Shown: positions 26,985 through 36,914, counted from the stretch's first letter. The stretch: DNA of 64,000 nt from Rhodopseudomonas sp. (GCF_013377015.1 NZ_JACABA010000002.1:765112-829111); one strand, 5' to 3'. Notes: generated from the letters alone by a model not told the origin. Numbers and translations: made by a program.

Positions 26985-27635
26985 TCATGCGCGCTTCGGG
27001 ACGTTCTGCTGCTCGCCGGCGAGGGTTTCCGCCGCCACCGCGCGGCGATAGCCGTCGCGCTGCTGCAGACGCTGCCAGTAGGCTTGAACGTTCGGGCCGA
27101 AATCCTTGGCCAGCCCAATGTTTTCCGCGAGCCGCAGTGCGTAGCCGATGACCACGTCGGCGGCGGTGAAGCGCCCGGCGCAGAGCCATTCGGCGTTGGC
27201 AGTGGCGGCCTCCACCGCGCGCAGCCGGCCCAGGAACCACTTGGCGTAATCGCCGGCGACCTGCGGATTGCGTCGCTCTTCGGGCTCGAGTTGGCTGTAA
27301 CGCAATACCAGCGTCTGCGGAAAGGTCAGGGTTGCATCGCTGAAGAACATCCAGTTCAGATAGGCGCCATAGGCGGCCTCCTCGACGCCCACCACCAGCG
27401 GCGTCGGCCCGTGCCTGGTACCGAGATAATGGCAGATGCCTGAGGACTCGGTCATCCGGGTGTCGCCGTCGATCATGAACGGGATGGTGCCGAGCGGATT
27501 GATCGCAAGATATTCCTTGGCCAGCACCCGCGGCGGAAACGGCAGCATCTTCAGATCGTAAGGAAGACCCTGCTCCTCCAGCATCCACAGCGGCCGGAAC
27601 GAGCGCGCGGCGTGGCAGTGATACAGCGTGATCAT
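26985..27635 (-). CDS. Glutathione S-transferase family protein
   Basis: This 216-residue protein has an N-terminal thioredoxin-fold domain (residues 1-80, starting MITLYHCHAARSFRP, with NPLGTIPFMI and the ESSGI gamma-glutamyl-binding motif). An all-helical C-terminal domain contains FTAADVVIGYAL. It may conjugate or isomerise a substrate with glutathione. The ATG at 27635 with GGGAGCGG upstream is preferred; a longer open frame reaches 27881. It is in line with the acyl-CoA dehydrogenase genes upstream. The substrate is unknown. Confidence 0.9.
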   Translation of the reverse strand: MITLYHCHAARSFRPLWMLEEQGLPYDLKMLPFPPRVLAKEYLAINPLGTIPFMIDGDTRMTESSGICHYLGTRHGPTPLVVGVEEAAYGAYLNWMFFSDATLTFPQTLVLRYSQLEPEERRNPQVAGDYAKWFLGRLRAVEAATANAEWLCAGRFTAADVVIGYALRLAENIGLAKDFGPNVQAYWQRLQQRDGYRRAVAAETLAGEQQNVPKRA

Positions 27636-27730
27636 GTGGTTTCCGCTCCCTTGGTTGTTGTTGTCGGCCACCGCGCTCCCTCTCCCCGCCTGGGGAAGCG
27701 GGTCGCCAGATCGCGCGCCGAGCAGTCTCG

Positions 27731-28891
27731 CTACTTCTGCGCCATGCCCGGCAGCGTGCCCATCATCTTGCACAGCACGCCCAGCATCACCTCGTCTGCG
27801 CCGCCGCCGATCGAGGCCAGCCGGCTGTCGCGATAGGCGCGGCTCACCGGGGTTTCGTTCATAAAGCCCATGCCACCCCAATATTGCAGGCAGGCGTCGG
27901 TGAGTTCGCGCCCCAATCGGCCGGCCTTCAGCTTGGCCATGGTGGCGAGTTTGGTGACGTCCTCGCCGGCGAGCAGCGCCTCGGCTGCGCGGTAGGTCAG
28001 CGCGCGCAGCAATTCGACCTCGGTCTGCAATTCAGCGAGCCGGAAATGCACCACCTGATTGTCCAGGATGCTGGCGCCGAATGCCTTGCGGTTACGGGTG
28101 TATTCGATGGTCTCGTTGATGGTGCCCTCATGCGCCTTGAGGCAGGCCGCCGCCGCCCACAGCCGCTCCTCCTGGAATTGCAGCATCTGGTAGGTGAAGC
28201 CGTGGCCCTCCTCGCCGATCCGGTTGCGCTTCGGCACCCGGACATCGTCGAAGAAGATCTGCGCGGTATCGGAGCTACGCATTCCCATCTTGTCGAGGGT
28301 GCGGGCGACCGTGACGCCCTTGGTCTTCATCGGCACCATGATCAGCGACTTGTTGCGATGCTTGGGGCCGTCGCCGGTGTTGGCGAGCAGGCAGATCCAG
28401 TCGGCCTGCGCGCCGTTGGTGATCCACATCTTGCCGCCGTTGATGACGTAATCATCGCCGTCGCCGCGGGCGTTGGTCTTGATCGAGGCGACATCGGAGC
28501 CGGCGCTGGGCTCTGAGACGCCGATGCAGGCCACCGCATCGCCGGCGATCGCAGGCGCGAGGAATTCCTTGCGCAATTCTTCGGAGCCGAACCGCGCCAA
28601 TGCCGGCGTCGCCATGTCGGTCTGCACCCCGATCGCCATCGGCACCGCGCCGCAATTGATCGCGCCGAGTTCCTCGGCCATCATCAGCGCGTAAGAGTAG
28701 TCGAGCCCCTGCCCGCCATATTCGACCGGCTTGTTGAGGCCGAGAAAGCCGAGCTCGCCAAGCTTCTTGAACAGCTCATGTGCCGGAAAGATTCCCGCCT
28801 TCTCCCACTCGTCGACATGCGGGTTGATCTCCGCGGCGATGAATTTCTGCAGGATGCGGCGCGGCTCGTCGTGATCAGTGGTGAACAGCAT
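27731..28891 (-). CDS. Acyl-CoA dehydrogenase
   Basis: This is a 386-residue flavoprotein that oxidises an acyl-CoA to the 2,3-enoyl-CoA and passes electrons to ETF. Domains in order are an N-terminal helical domain, a central beta domain with CIGVSEPSAGSDVAS and KMWITNGAQADW, and a C-terminal helical domain with QYWGGMGFMNETPVSR. The MLFTTDHDEPRR start and INPHVDEWEKAGIFP resemble the citronellyl-CoA/isovaleryl-type group (AtuD-like), but this is not decisive. The start at 28891 has AGAGGA upstream. It is followed by the GST gene and preceded by a second dehydrogenase. Confidence 0.92.
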   Translation of the reverse strand: MLFTTDHDEPRRILQKFIAAEINPHVDEWEKAGIFPAHELFKKLGELGFLGLNKPVEYGGQGLDYSYALMMAEELGAINCGAVPMAIGVQTDMATPALARFGSEELRKEFLAPAIAGDAVACIGVSEPSAGSDVASIKTNARGDGDDYVINGGKMWITNGAQADWICLLANTGDGPKHRNKSLIMVPMKTKGVTVARTLDKMGMRSSDTAQIFFDDVRVPKRNRIGEEGHGFTYQMLQFQEERLWAAAACLKAHEGTINETIEYTRNRKAFGASILDNQVVHFRLAELQTEVELLRALTYRAAEALLAGEDVTKLATMAKLKAGRLGRELTDACLQYWGGMGFMNETPVSRAYRDSRLASIGGGADEVMLGVLCKMMGTLPGMAQK

Positions 28892-28904
28892 TCATCAATC
28901 CTCT

Positions 28905-29023
28905 GTCATTCCGGGGCGCGAGCAGCGCTAGCTGCGAGCGAACCCGGAATCTTGCAACAATACTCAGCGCGTACCGCAAGATTCCGGGTTCGCGCGGCCT
29001 GCGGCCTCGCGCCCCGGAATGAC
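28905..29023. repeat. Dispersed palindromic repeat, family B
   Basis: This copy has the GTCATTCCGGGGCGCG and GCGCCCCGGAATGAC outer arms and the GAACCCGGAATCTTG and CAAGATTCCGGGTTC inner arms. It fills nearly the whole gap between the two acyl-CoA dehydrogenase genes, so any read-through transcript would carry a long hairpin here. Confidence 0.85.
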
Positions 29024-29042
29024 TTGTGGTGGGCGCTCGAAC

Positions 29043-30182
29043 TCACAATCCCATCTGCCGGCTGGCGAGATCCTTCATGATTTCCTCGCTGCCGCCGCCA
29101 ATCGCATTGACCTTGACCTCGCGGTAGATCCGCTCGACCTTGATGCCACGCATGTAGCCGGCGCCGCCGAAGATCTGCACCGCCTCGGAGGCGCAGAACG
29201 CCATGGTCTGGGTGGCCTGGTTCTTCAGCATGCAGATTTCGGCGACCGGATTTTCGCCCTGGTCCAGCCGCCATGCCAGCATTTCCAGCATCGCCTGCGA
29301 CGCCGCGACCTTCTGCGCCATGTCGACCAGCTTGTGCCGGATCACCTGGTGCTGCGACAGCGGCTTGCCGAAGGTCTGGCGCTGCTTGGCGTAGTCCATC
29401 GCGTCCTCGACACAGACCTGCGCCGCAGCGGTGCAGCCGGCCGCCATGGTCAAACGCTCGTGGTTGAAATTGTGCATGATGATCTTGAAGCCGGCGCCCT
29501 CTTCGCCGAGCAGATTGCCGACCGGCACGCGGCACTCGTCGAAATGCAGCGTCGCGGTGTCGGACGACCACCAGCCCATCTTCTTCAGCGCGGTGCGCGT
29601 GAGACCCGGCGTATCGCCCTCGATCACCAGCAGGCTGACCCCGCCCGGCCCCGGCCCGCCGGTGCGCACCGCGGTGGTGATATAGTCGGCGCGCATCCCC
29701 GAGGTGATGAAAGTTTTCTCGCCGTTGACGACGTAGTGGTCGCCGTCGCGCCGAGCCGTGGTGCGCAGATTGGCGACGTCGGAGCCGCCGGAGGGTTCGG
29801 TGATCGCCAACGCGGAAATCTTCTTGCCGGACAGGATTTGCGGCAGCACCCGGGCCTTGAACGCGGGCGTCCCGGCCCGCGCGATCGGCGGCGCGCCGAT
29901 CGAATTGCTTTTCAGACTGGCGCTGACGCCGCCGGCGCCCGCCCGCGCCAGCTCCTGCACCGCGATGATCCACATGAAGCGGTCGACTTCGGTGCCGCCA
30001 TACTCCTCGGGGAAGCCGAGGCCGAGCAGGCCGATCGCCGCCGCCTTCTCGTAGAGCTCGCGCGGAAACTCGCCGGCCTCGTCCCATTGATGCGCGAACG
30101 GCGCGATTTCCCTGTCGACGAAGCGGCGCACCATGTCGCGAAAGGCGTCATGCTCGGCCGTGTAGAACGGGCTCTTGGTCAA
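29043..30182 (-). CDS. Acyl-CoA dehydrogenase
   Basis: This 379-residue acyl-CoA dehydrogenase has ALAITEPSGGSDVAN in the central domain, EKTFITSGMRADY for flavin contact and IFGGAGYMRG with VERIYREVKVN at the C-terminal end. The start is uncertain. A TTG at 30182 with GCAGGT upstream gives MTKSPFYTAEHDAFR, which fits the family N-terminus, while the frame is open to a further TTG at 30236. It is the first dehydrogenase of the minus-strand CoA cluster. It is only moderately similar to the one at 27731, so they likely act on different intermediates. Confidence 0.9.
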   Translation of the reverse strand: MTKSPFYTAEHDAFRDMVRRFVDREIAPFAHQWDEAGEFPRELYEKAAAIGLLGLGFPEEYGGTEVDRFMWIIAVQELARAGAGGVSASLKSNSIGAPPIARAGTPAFKARVLPQILSGKKISALAITEPSGGSDVANLRTTARRDGDHYVVNGEKTFITSGMRADYITTAVRTGGPGPGGVSLLVIEGDTPGLTRTALKKMGWWSSDTATLHFDECRVPVGNLLGEEGAGFKIIMHNFNHERLTMAAGCTAAAQVCVEDAMDYAKQRQTFGKPLSQHQVIRHKLVDMAQKVAASQAMLEMLAWRLDQGENPVAEICMLKNQATQTMAFCASEAVQIFGGAGYMRGIKVERIYREVKVNAIGGGSEEIMKDLASRQMGL

Positions 30183-30273
30183 TGTTGCACCTGCCAGCTG
30201 CTGTGGCCGCAGGATGCCGGGAAAGCCAGAGTCCAACTTGCGTTAAGTGGCTGATTCGACCTTGGCGTTAGCG

Positions 30274-30588
30274 CTACGGCCGTTTCTGCAGCGCGATGAA
30301 GGAGGCGAGATTCTTGGTTTCTTCGCGGCTCAGCGCCATGTTGGACATTTTCGGATGCGGCTCGAGCAGGAAGGTGGCGAGCTTGTCCTCGTCGAAATTT
30401 GGCCTGGTGGCGATCGACGAGAATGACGGCGCGATGTCGGTTCCCTTGCTCTGATCGCCCGAAACAACGTGGCAGCCGGTGCACCAGCGCTTCGCCAGCG
30501 TTTCACCGTTGTCCGGATCGGCCGCCAGCACTGTTTGGCTTGCGCCGGCAAGCAGCAGCAGTGACAGGCCGAATGTCAGAACACGCAT
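30274..30588 (-). CDS. Small c-type cytochrome, exported
   Basis: This 104-residue protein has a signal peptide (MRVLTFGLSLLLLAGAS, cleavage after VLAA) and one haem-binding motif CTGCH (Cys36, Cys39, His40). A Met in the C-terminal half, in KMSNMALS, probably supplies the sixth ligand. It is a periplasmic class I electron carrier. The start at 30588 has AAGGA upstream. It is 91 bp upstream of the acyl-CoA dehydrogenase gene on the same strand, but a functional link is not shown, because such dehydrogenases use ETF in the cytoplasm. Confidence 0.92.
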   Translation of the reverse strand: MRVLTFGLSLLLLAGASQTVLAADPDNGETLAKRWCTGCHVVSGDQSKGTDIAPSFSSIATRPNFDEDKLATFLLEPHPKMSNMALSREETKNLASFIALQKRP

Positions 30589-30803
30589 GGGGGATCCTTA
30601 TCGTGGCGGGCGCATGGCGGCGTAGCGGCCGCGCGTGCGGGTTGGTCGATGTTGGTTTACTGCAACCGCCCGGCACGCGATAGTCGGTATTGTGCCCCAT
30701 TTGCCGGGCCAGGTACCGCGGTTCCACGGCCCCCGTCGATTCCCCTTCGGCGAAAAATACTCTATAGCCAATCCATGGACAGAGATCCGGCCCGACCGCA
30801 ACG

Positions 30804-32921
30804 ATGCTGACCGCGCAGCGCGATTCGATCCGGTTACTGCGCGCCATCCTGGTGGCAGCGGTGGTGTTGCCGATCGCACTGTTTTGCTTCACCTCCTGGC
30901 TGGCCTACCACAACGGCCAGGCCAATGCCGATCGGCAGATCGACCAGACCCGCGACATCATCACCGAACACGCGCTCAAGGTGTTCGAATCGGTCGAGCG
31001 CAGCATGGCGGAGATCAACGAGGTCGTCCTCGACCTGTCCGACGCCGAGATCGCGGGTCAAGAGGCGGCGCTGCACGAGCGCTTCAAGCGGCTCGCGCGG
31101 GGGGCCGATCAGATCAAATCGCTGTGGGTGTTCGACAGGCACGGCAAGGCGCTGGTCAACAGCCTGAGTTTCCCCTCGCCCAATATCGATTTCTCCGACC
31201 GCGATTACTTCAAGGCCCATGTCGCCGGCGACATCGGCACCTATATCGGCGAGATTTTGCGACCGCGGGCTCCGTTCGGTGGGGCAGCATTCTTCGGGGT
31301 CAGCCGGCGGCGCACGTCGCCGGATGGCAGCTTCGTCGGGGTGATCCAGGCCTCGCTGCTGCCGGACTATTTCGTCGGCTTCTACAGCAAGATTAGCGGC
31401 GAGGCAGGCGGCTACGCCGCGCTATTCCGCGACGACGGCGCCATCCTGGCGCGGGTCCCGGCGCTCGGAGATAACGTCGCGATCGACCCCGATGGCAGTC
31501 TGTTCAAACTGTTCCAGGCGCAACCGCAGGAAGGCACCACCACCACCGGTTCGCGGCTCGATGGCGTCGATCGGAAAGTCGCCTATCGCAAGCTGCCAGG
31601 GCTTCCAGTCTACGTGATGTCCGGTCTGGAGACGCGCGTGATTCGGGCGCGATGGCTGAAACAGGTCGGCAGCTACCTGATCTTTGGCCTGCCAGCGACC
31701 GCAGCGCTGATCTCGATCGTGGTGCTGGCGCTGGCGAGAACCCGCAAGCTCTACGAGGAAGCCGGCCGCAGGCAGGTCGCGGAGGACGCGCTGCGGCAGT
31801 CACAACGGCTCGAAGCGCTCGGCCGCCTCACCGGTGGCGTGGCCCATGATTTCAACAACCTGCTGATGGTGGTCGGCGGCTCGGCGCAAAAACTGCGGCG
31901 GCGGCACAACGATCCGCAGGATCAGCGCTGCCTCGACATGATCGATTCTGCCGTCGCCAAAGGCACCGGCCTGACCCGCCAACTGCTGTCGTTCTCCCGA
32001 CGCCACAGCGTCTCGGCCAAGGTCGTCGATCTCGGCGCCAGCGTCGCCAAATTCAGTGACGTGATGCGGCAGTCGGTGCGCAGCAATATCGCCATTGTGA
32101 TCGACCAGCCGGCGCGGCTGGTCGCGGTCCGGATCGATCCGAACGAGTTCGAGATCGCGCTGCTCAATCTCACCCTGAATGCGCGCGACGCGATGCCGGA
32201 CGGCGGCCGGATCGACATTTCGGTTCGGACCGAAGCGCTCAAGAACCATGGACCGAGCCGGCTGACCGGCGAATACGCCGTCCTCACCTTCGCCGACACC
32301 GGGACCGGAATTCCCGATGACATCCGCGAGCGGATCTTCGAGCCGTTCTTCACCACCAAGACGGTCGACCGCGGTACCGGTCTCGGTCTCAGCCAGATCT
32401 ATGGGTTTGTTCAGCAGTCGCACGGCACCATCACGGTCGACAGCAAGGTCGGGCGCGGCACCACCTTCGAGCTGTTTCTGCCGCGATCGGCGGAACAGCC
32501 GCTGCCCGATGCCGAGGAAATCGAGACGCCGCCGCCGCAGGTGACCAAGCCCACGACCCTGCTGCTGGTGGAGGATCATCCGGACGTCTCCGCGGTCGCC
32601 GCCGACTATGCCGAACAATGCGGCTACGACGTGCTGCATGCCAACTCCGCCGAGGCCGCGATCGAGCTGCTGAAGCAGCGGCGCGATATCGGCCTGGTGT
32701 TTTCCGACATCGTAATGCCGGGGATGAGCGGGCTCGAACTGGGCCGGCTGATCCGCCAACATTATCCCGACATGCCGGTGGTGCTGGCGTCGGGCTACAG
32801 CGACCGCACCGCCACCGCGTTACGCGAGGGCTTCCCGCTGCTGCAAAAGCCCTACACCCTGGAAGCGCTACGCGCATCGCTGTTGCAGGCGATCCGCGCC
32901 AATCAGGTGAAGCAGCACTGA
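30804..32921 (+). CDS. Hybrid sensor histidine kinase with C-terminal receiver
   Basis: This 705-residue membrane kinase has a first span at about residues 12-33, a periplasmic Cache-like sensor domain to about 290 and a second span at about 295-317. The HisKA domain follows with His348 in [11 protein letters not shown] HATPase domain has [21 protein letters not shown] and RGTGLGLSQ, and the receiver has phospho-acceptor Asp635 in [11 protein letters not shown]. The sensor domain probably binds a small external ligand. No partner response regulator or histidine phosphotransferase gene is adjacent, so its output is unknown. It is divergent from the cytochrome gene. Confidence 0.93.
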   Translation: MLTAQRDSIRLLRAILVAAVVLPIALFCFTSWLAYHNGQANADRQIDQTRDIITEHALKVFESVERSMAEINEVVLDLSDAEIAGQEAALHERFKRLARGADQIKSLWVFDRHGKALVNSLSFPSPNIDFSDRDYFKAHVAGDIGTYIGEILRPRAPFGGAAFFGVSRRRTSPDGSFVGVIQASLLPDYFVGFYSKISGEAGGYAALFRDDGAILARVPALGDNVAIDPDGSLFKLFQAQPQEGTTTTGSRLDGVDRKVAYRKLPGLPVYVMSGLETRVIRARWLKQVGSYLIFGLPATAALISIVVLALARTRKLYEEAGRRQVAEDALRQSQRLEALGRLTGGVAHDFNNLLMVVGGSAQKLRRRHNDPQDQRCLDMIDSAVAKGTGLTRQLLSFSRRHSVSAKVVDLGASVAKFSDVMRQSVRSNIAIVIDQPARLVAVRIDPNEFEIALLNLTLNARDAMPDGGRIDISVRTEALKNHGPSRLTGEYAVLTFADTGTGIPDDIRERIFEPFFTTKTVDRGTGLGLSQIYGFVQQSHGTITVDSKVGRGTTFELFLPRSAEQPLPDAEEIETPPPQVTKPTTLLLVEDHPDVSAVAADYAEQCGYDVLHANSAEAAIELLKQRRDIGLVFSDIVMPGMSGLELGRLIRQHYPDMPVVLASGYSDRTATALREGFPLLQKPYTLEALRASLLQAIRANQVKQH

Positions 32922-33100
32922 GGCGTCGCGACCGTCCCGAACGCGGCGCGCCTCCGCTGCTTGCTAAGTCTCTCCAGACAATCGTGGATTTTGGCAACGC
33001 CAGGCCGGCTGAACGCGATTCGGCGGCGTCGCCTGGCGCGAAATCGCGTCGCGCCGCGACTGGTCGGAACCAGGCGGCGGAACCGCCGCGTCGCGCCGAT

Positions 33101-33129
33101 TTGACATTGACATGCAATTTCGCAATTAA
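33101..33129 (+). promoter_or_regulatory. Candidate sigma70 promoter for the substrate-binding protein operon
   Basis: TTGACA at 33101-33106 and AATTAA at 33124-33129 are separated by 17 bp, about 75 bp upstream of the start codon at 33201. The -35 box is perfect and the -10 box is weak. A short GC hairpin (33074-33089, arms GCGGCGG and CCGCCGC) lies just upstream and could end the preceding transcript. Confidence 0.35.
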
Positions 33130-33134
33130 CTAAC

Positions 33135-33150
33135 TGGTCGATAACGACCA
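33135..33150. promoter_or_regulatory. Inverted repeat, possible operator of the IclR operon
   Basis: TGGTCG-ATAA-CGACCA is a perfect 6-bp inverted repeat just after the candidate promoter and 50 bp before the operon start at 33201. Direct repeats ATTAAC flank it at 33125 and 33152. The operon ends with an IclR-type regulator gene, which could bind here (inference). Confidence 0.4.
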
Positions 33151-33200
33151 CATTAACGGATTCCGGCACCAACGACGGAACCAATCAGGGAGAGAACCGC

Positions 33201-34403
33201 ATGAAAAGGCAGCTTTTGGCCTGCGTCGTCCTTGCCGCGATGACATCGGCCGCATCCGCACAGATTTCAGACGACGTCGTGCGCATTGGCGTGCTGACCG
33301 ACCTGTCGAGCTGGGGACGCGACAACAGCGGTCCCGGCTCGGTCGAGGCGGCGAAGATGGCGGTCGAGGAATTCGGACCCACCGTGCTTGGCAAGCCGAT
33401 CGAGATCATCAGCGCCGACCATCAGATGAAGGTCGATGTCGGCACCCAGCTCGCGCGCGGCTGGTTCGACAATGGCAAGGTCGATGCCGTGGTCGATATT
33501 CCGAATTCCGGAATCGCCATTGCGGTTCATAATCTGGCCCGCGACCGCAACAAGATCGCGCTGTTGTCCGGCCCGGGAGCCAGTTCGCTGACCGATGACC
33601 TGTGCAGCCCAAACACGGTGCACTTCACCTACGACACCTACGCGCTGTCCAAGGTGACGGCCTCCGCGGTGATCCAGGGCGGCGGCAAGTCCTGGTACTT
33701 CATCACCGCGGATTATGCCTTCGGCCATCAGCTCGAACAGGATGCCACCCGCTTCATCAAGGAGATGGGTGGGACGGTGCTGGGCGGCGTGCGCCACCCG
33801 ACCAATACCCCCGACTTTTCCTCCTTCGCGCTGCAGGCGCAGAACTCCAAGGCCGATGTCGTTGCCTTCGCCAATGCCGGACAGGACACCGACAACGCGA
33901 TCAAGCAATCCGGCGAATTCGGCCTGGTCAAGGGCGGACAGAAGCTTGTTGGCCTCTTGATGTTCGACACCGACGTTCACGCGATCGGGTTGCAGGGCGC
34001 GCAAGGCACCTATCTGACCACGGCCTCGTACTGGAACATGGACGACAAGACGCGCGCCTGGTCGCGGAAGTTCTTCGCCAGCCAAAACGTGATGCCCACC
34101 ATGATCCAGACCGGCGTCTATGGGTCTGTGCTGCACTATCTCAAGGCAATCAAGGCCGCCGGCACCGACGATCCGGCGAAGGTGATGGCGAAAATGCGCG
34201 AACTGCCGATCGAGGACACCTTCGTGCATGGCGGCAAGCTGCGCGAGGACGGCCGTGTGATCCGCGACATGTATCTCGCCCGGGTGAAGAAGCCCTCGGA
34301 GTCCAAGGAGCCCTGGGACTATCTGGAGATCGTCAAGACCGTGAAGGGTGAAGACGCCTTCCGGCCGGTCTCGGAATCCAAATGCCCGCTGTTGAAGAAG
34401 TGA
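33201..34403 (+). CDS. ABC transporter substrate-binding protein, branched-chain amino acid type
   Basis: This 400-residue periplasmic protein has a signal peptide ending SAASA before QISDDVVRIGVLTDLS. The body is the type I periplasmic-binding fold of the LivK-like family, with conserved DYAFGHQLEQDA and NTPDFSSFALQAQ. In this bacterial group such proteins often bind aromatic or aliphatic acids rather than amino acids. CAGGGAGAGA precedes the ATG. No permease or ATPase gene is adjacent. It begins a probable operon with a FAD-dependent oxidoreductase, an SDR and an IclR regulator, so its ligand is probably the substrate of those enzymes. Confidence 0.92.
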   Translation: MKRQLLACVVLAAMTSAASAQISDDVVRIGVLTDLSSWGRDNSGPGSVEAAKMAVEEFGPTVLGKPIEIISADHQMKVDVGTQLARGWFDNGKVDAVVDIPNSGIAIAVHNLARDRNKIALLSGPGASSLTDDLCSPNTVHFTYDTYALSKVTASAVIQGGGKSWYFITADYAFGHQLEQDATRFIKEMGGTVLGGVRHPTNTPDFSSFALQAQNSKADVVAFANAGQDTDNAIKQSGEFGLVKGGQKLVGLLMFDTDVHAIGLQGAQGTYLTTASYWNMDDKTRAWSRKFFASQNVMPTMIQTGVYGSVLHYLKAIKAAGTDDPAKVMAKMRELPIEDTFVHGGKLREDGRVIRDMYLARVKKPSESKEPWDYLEIVKTVKGEDAFRPVSESKCPLLKK

Positions 34404-34413
34404 GAACCAGCTG

Positions 34414-36150
34414 ATGGCCGCGGCGGTGAACGATGACAAGAACGTCGGTTATGATTGCGACGTGCTCGTCGTCGGCTCCGGCGCGGCCGGCATGTCGGCC
34501 GCGGTCACCGCGGGCCACGCCGGCCTCAAGGTGCTGATCGTCGAGAAGGAACCGCGCTTTGGCGGCACCACCGCGCGATCCGGCGGCTGGCTCTGGATTC
34601 CGGGCACCTCGCTGGCGCGGGCCTGGGGAATTGTCGAAACGCCGGACCTGGCCCGGACCTATCTGCGGCACGAGGCCGGCAACAGCTTCGATGCCGCGCG
34701 CGTCGACGCGTTTCTCACTGCCGGCCCCGAGGCGGTGGATTTCTTCACCACGAAGACGGCGGTGCGGTTCGATATGCCGCTGGTATTTCCCGATTACCAT
34801 GCGGAAGCGCCCGGCGGCACCCAGGGCGGCCGTTCGATGGTCGCGCGGCCTTTCGACGGACGCGAGCTCGGCGCGCATATCCGGGATCTCGGCGCGCCGC
34901 TGCCGGAATTGACCCTGTTCGGAATGATGCTCGGATCCGGCAAGGAGATCATCCATTTCATGCGCGCGACCCGATCGCTGACGTCGGCGATCTATGTGGC
35001 CAAGCGGCTGTCGCGGCATCTGATGGACGTGCTGCGCCATGGCCGCGGCATGAACCTGACCAATGGCAATGCGCTCGCCGGCCGGCTGGCGAAATCGGCC
35101 TTCGACCTCGACATCCCGCTGTGGCTGTCATCCCCGGTGCGCGAACTGATCGTCGAAGACGGCGCGGTGCGCGGCGCCATCGTCGAACACGACGGCCGCG
35201 CGATGCGCGTCCATGCGCGACGCGGCGTCGTTCTGGCCTGCGGCGGCTTCCCGCATGACGTGGCGCGGCGCAAGGCGATGTTCCCGCATGCGCCGACCGG
35301 CACCGAGCACACCTCACCGGGACCGACCGGCAATACCGGCGACGGCCTGCGCCTGGCCGAATCCGTCGGCGGTTACGTCGACGATACGTTGCCGAACGCC
35401 GCGGCCTGGGTCCCGGTGTCGGTGACCCGCCGCAAGGATGGTAGCAGCGGCGTGATGCCGCACTTCATCGACCGCGCCAAGCCCGGCGTGATCGCGGTGA
35501 TGCGCGACGGTGCCCGCTTCGCCAATGAGGGCAACTCCTATCACGACTTCGTCCAGCAGATGGTGAAGGCGGCGAAACCGAACCAGGAGATCGCCTCCTT
35601 TCTGCTTTGCGACCACCGGACCTTGCGCAAATACGGGCTCGGCTGCGTGCCGCCCTATCCGATGCCGATCGGCTACGATCTGAGTTCCGGTTACCTGATG
35701 CGCGGCGAAACCCTCGCGGCACTCGCGGCGCAAGCCGGCATCGATGCCAAGGGGCTGGAGACCACGGTCGCGCAATTCAACGCGCTGGCGGTCGACGGCC
35801 GCGACCCGGCATTCGGCAAGGGTTCGTGCGCCTACAATAGATATCAGGGCGACGCGCTACACGCGCCGAACCCGTGCGTCGGCCCGATCGAACAGGGGCC
35901 GTTCTACGCGATCAAGATGGTGATCGGCGATCTCGGCACCTATGCGGGGATCGCAACCGATGAACAAGCCCGCGCGCTCGACACCAAGGGCCAAGTCATC
36001 GAAGGGCTGTACGCCGCCGGCAACGATATGACCAGCATCATGGGCGGCAACTATCCCGGCGCCGGGATCACGCTGGGACCGGCGCTGACCTTCGGCTATA
36101 TCGCGGGCCGGCACATTTCGGGCCGCGCGCCCGCGCCGACCGACCGATGA
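34414..36150 (+). CDS. FAD-dependent oxidoreductase, fumarate reductase / ketosteroid dehydrogenase family
   Basis: This 578-residue flavoprotein has the dinucleotide-binding motif GSGAAG (Gly21-Gly26) and the segment GGTTARSGGWLWIPG. The C-terminal FAD contact GLYAAGNDMTSIMGGNYPG lies near residues 530-550. The family includes 3-ketosteroid delta1-dehydrogenases and soluble fumarate reductase-like enzymes that oxidise or reduce a carbon-carbon bond next to a carbonyl. It follows the binding-protein gene by 10 bp and overlaps the SDR gene by 4 bp, so all are co-transcribed. The substrate is unknown, but a cyclic ketone or enone would suit the SDR partner. Confidence 0.88.
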   Translation: MAAAVNDDKNVGYDCDVLVVGSGAAGMSAAVTAGHAGLKVLIVEKEPRFGGTTARSGGWLWIPGTSLARAWGIVETPDLARTYLRHEAGNSFDAARVDAFLTAGPEAVDFFTTKTAVRFDMPLVFPDYHAEAPGGTQGGRSMVARPFDGRELGAHIRDLGAPLPELTLFGMMLGSGKEIIHFMRATRSLTSAIYVAKRLSRHLMDVLRHGRGMNLTNGNALAGRLAKSAFDLDIPLWLSSPVRELIVEDGAVRGAIVEHDGRAMRVHARRGVVLACGGFPHDVARRKAMFPHAPTGTEHTSPGPTGNTGDGLRLAESVGGYVDDTLPNAAAWVPVSVTRRKDGSSGVMPHFIDRAKPGVIAVMRDGARFANEGNSYHDFVQQMVKAAKPNQEIASFLLCDHRTLRKYGLGCVPPYPMPIGYDLSSGYLMRGETLAALAAQAGIDAKGLETTVAQFNALAVDGRDPAFGKGSCAYNRYQGDALHAPNPCVGPIEQGPFYAIKMVIGDLGTYAGIATDEQARALDTKGQVIEGLYAAGNDMTSIMGGNYPGAGITLGPALTFGYIAGRHISGRAPAPTDR

Positions 36151-36914
36151 CCGCGCCGCAGCGCGATCTGCTGGCCGGCAGGCTAGCGCTGGTCACCGGC
36201 GCCGGCCAAGGCAACGGCTGCGCCATCGCGATCGGCCTGGCCGAGCATGGCGCCGATGTCGTCGTCACCGATATCGATCCTGAGGCCGCCGACTGCACTG
36301 CGCAGCAGGTGCGCGCCGCCGGCCGCAACGGCTGGCATTTTCAGCTCGACGTCACCGATGCCGCCGCCTGCGCGGCGCTGGCGCAGACGCTGCTGCGCGA
36401 CGTCGGCGCGGTCGGCATTCTGGTCAACAATGCCGGCATCATCATCCGCGAGACTATCGATTCGCCAAACGCCCACGCCAACTGGCGCCACGTGCTCGAC
36501 GTCAATCTCAACGGCGTGTTCAATGTAACGCATGCATTGCTGCCGGCCCTGCGGCAAACTCGCGGCACCATCATCAACGTCGGCTCGATCGCGTCGTTCG
36601 TCGGCGTCGGCGATACGCTCGGCTATGCGCCCTCCAAGGGCGGCGTCAAGCTGCTGACCCAGGCGCTGGCCCGCGATCTGGCGCGCGACGGCATCCGGGT
36701 CAACGCCATCGCCCCCGGCGTGATTGAAACCGCGATGACGGAATCGACCCGCAACGATCCGGCGCGGCTCGCCGGATTCATCGGACGAACGCCGCTCGGC
36801 CGGGTCGGGCAGCCGGACGAATTGGTCGGGCCGGTCGTCTTTCTCGCATCCGATATGGCGTCTTACGTCAATGGCGTTACCCTGCCCGTCGACGGTGGCT
36901 TTCTCGCCGTGTGA
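36147..36914 (+). CDS. Short-chain dehydrogenase/reductase
   Basis: This 255-residue classical SDR has the cofactor motif TGAGQGNG, the NNAGIII segment and the catalytic Tyr and Lys in LGYAPSKGG. The C-terminus is VTLPVDGGFLAV. The ATG overlaps the stop of the FAD-dependent oxidoreductase gene by 4 bp (ATGA), a sign of translational coupling. It probably interconverts an alcohol and a ketone in the same pathway. The next gene, an IclR regulator, starts 28 bp later. Confidence 0.9.
   Translation: MTAPQRDLLAGRLALVTGAGQGNGCAIAIGLAEHGADVVVTDIDPEAADCTAQQVRAAGRNGWHFQLDVTDAAACAALAQTLLRDVGAVGILVNNAGIIIRETIDSPNAHANWRHVLDVNLNGVFNVTHALLPALRQTRGTIINVGSIASFVGVGDTLGYAPSKGGVKLLTQALARDLARDGIRVNAIAPGVIETAMTESTRNDPARLAGFIGRTPLGRVGQPDELVGPVVFLASDMASYVNGVTLPVDGGFLAV

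Noticed and set aside
17125-30182. Firm assignment of the minus-strand cluster to atu (citronellol) or liu (leucine) genes.
   Set aside because: Gene content is similar, but the diagnostic lyase and distinguishing active-site residues cannot be settled by eye.
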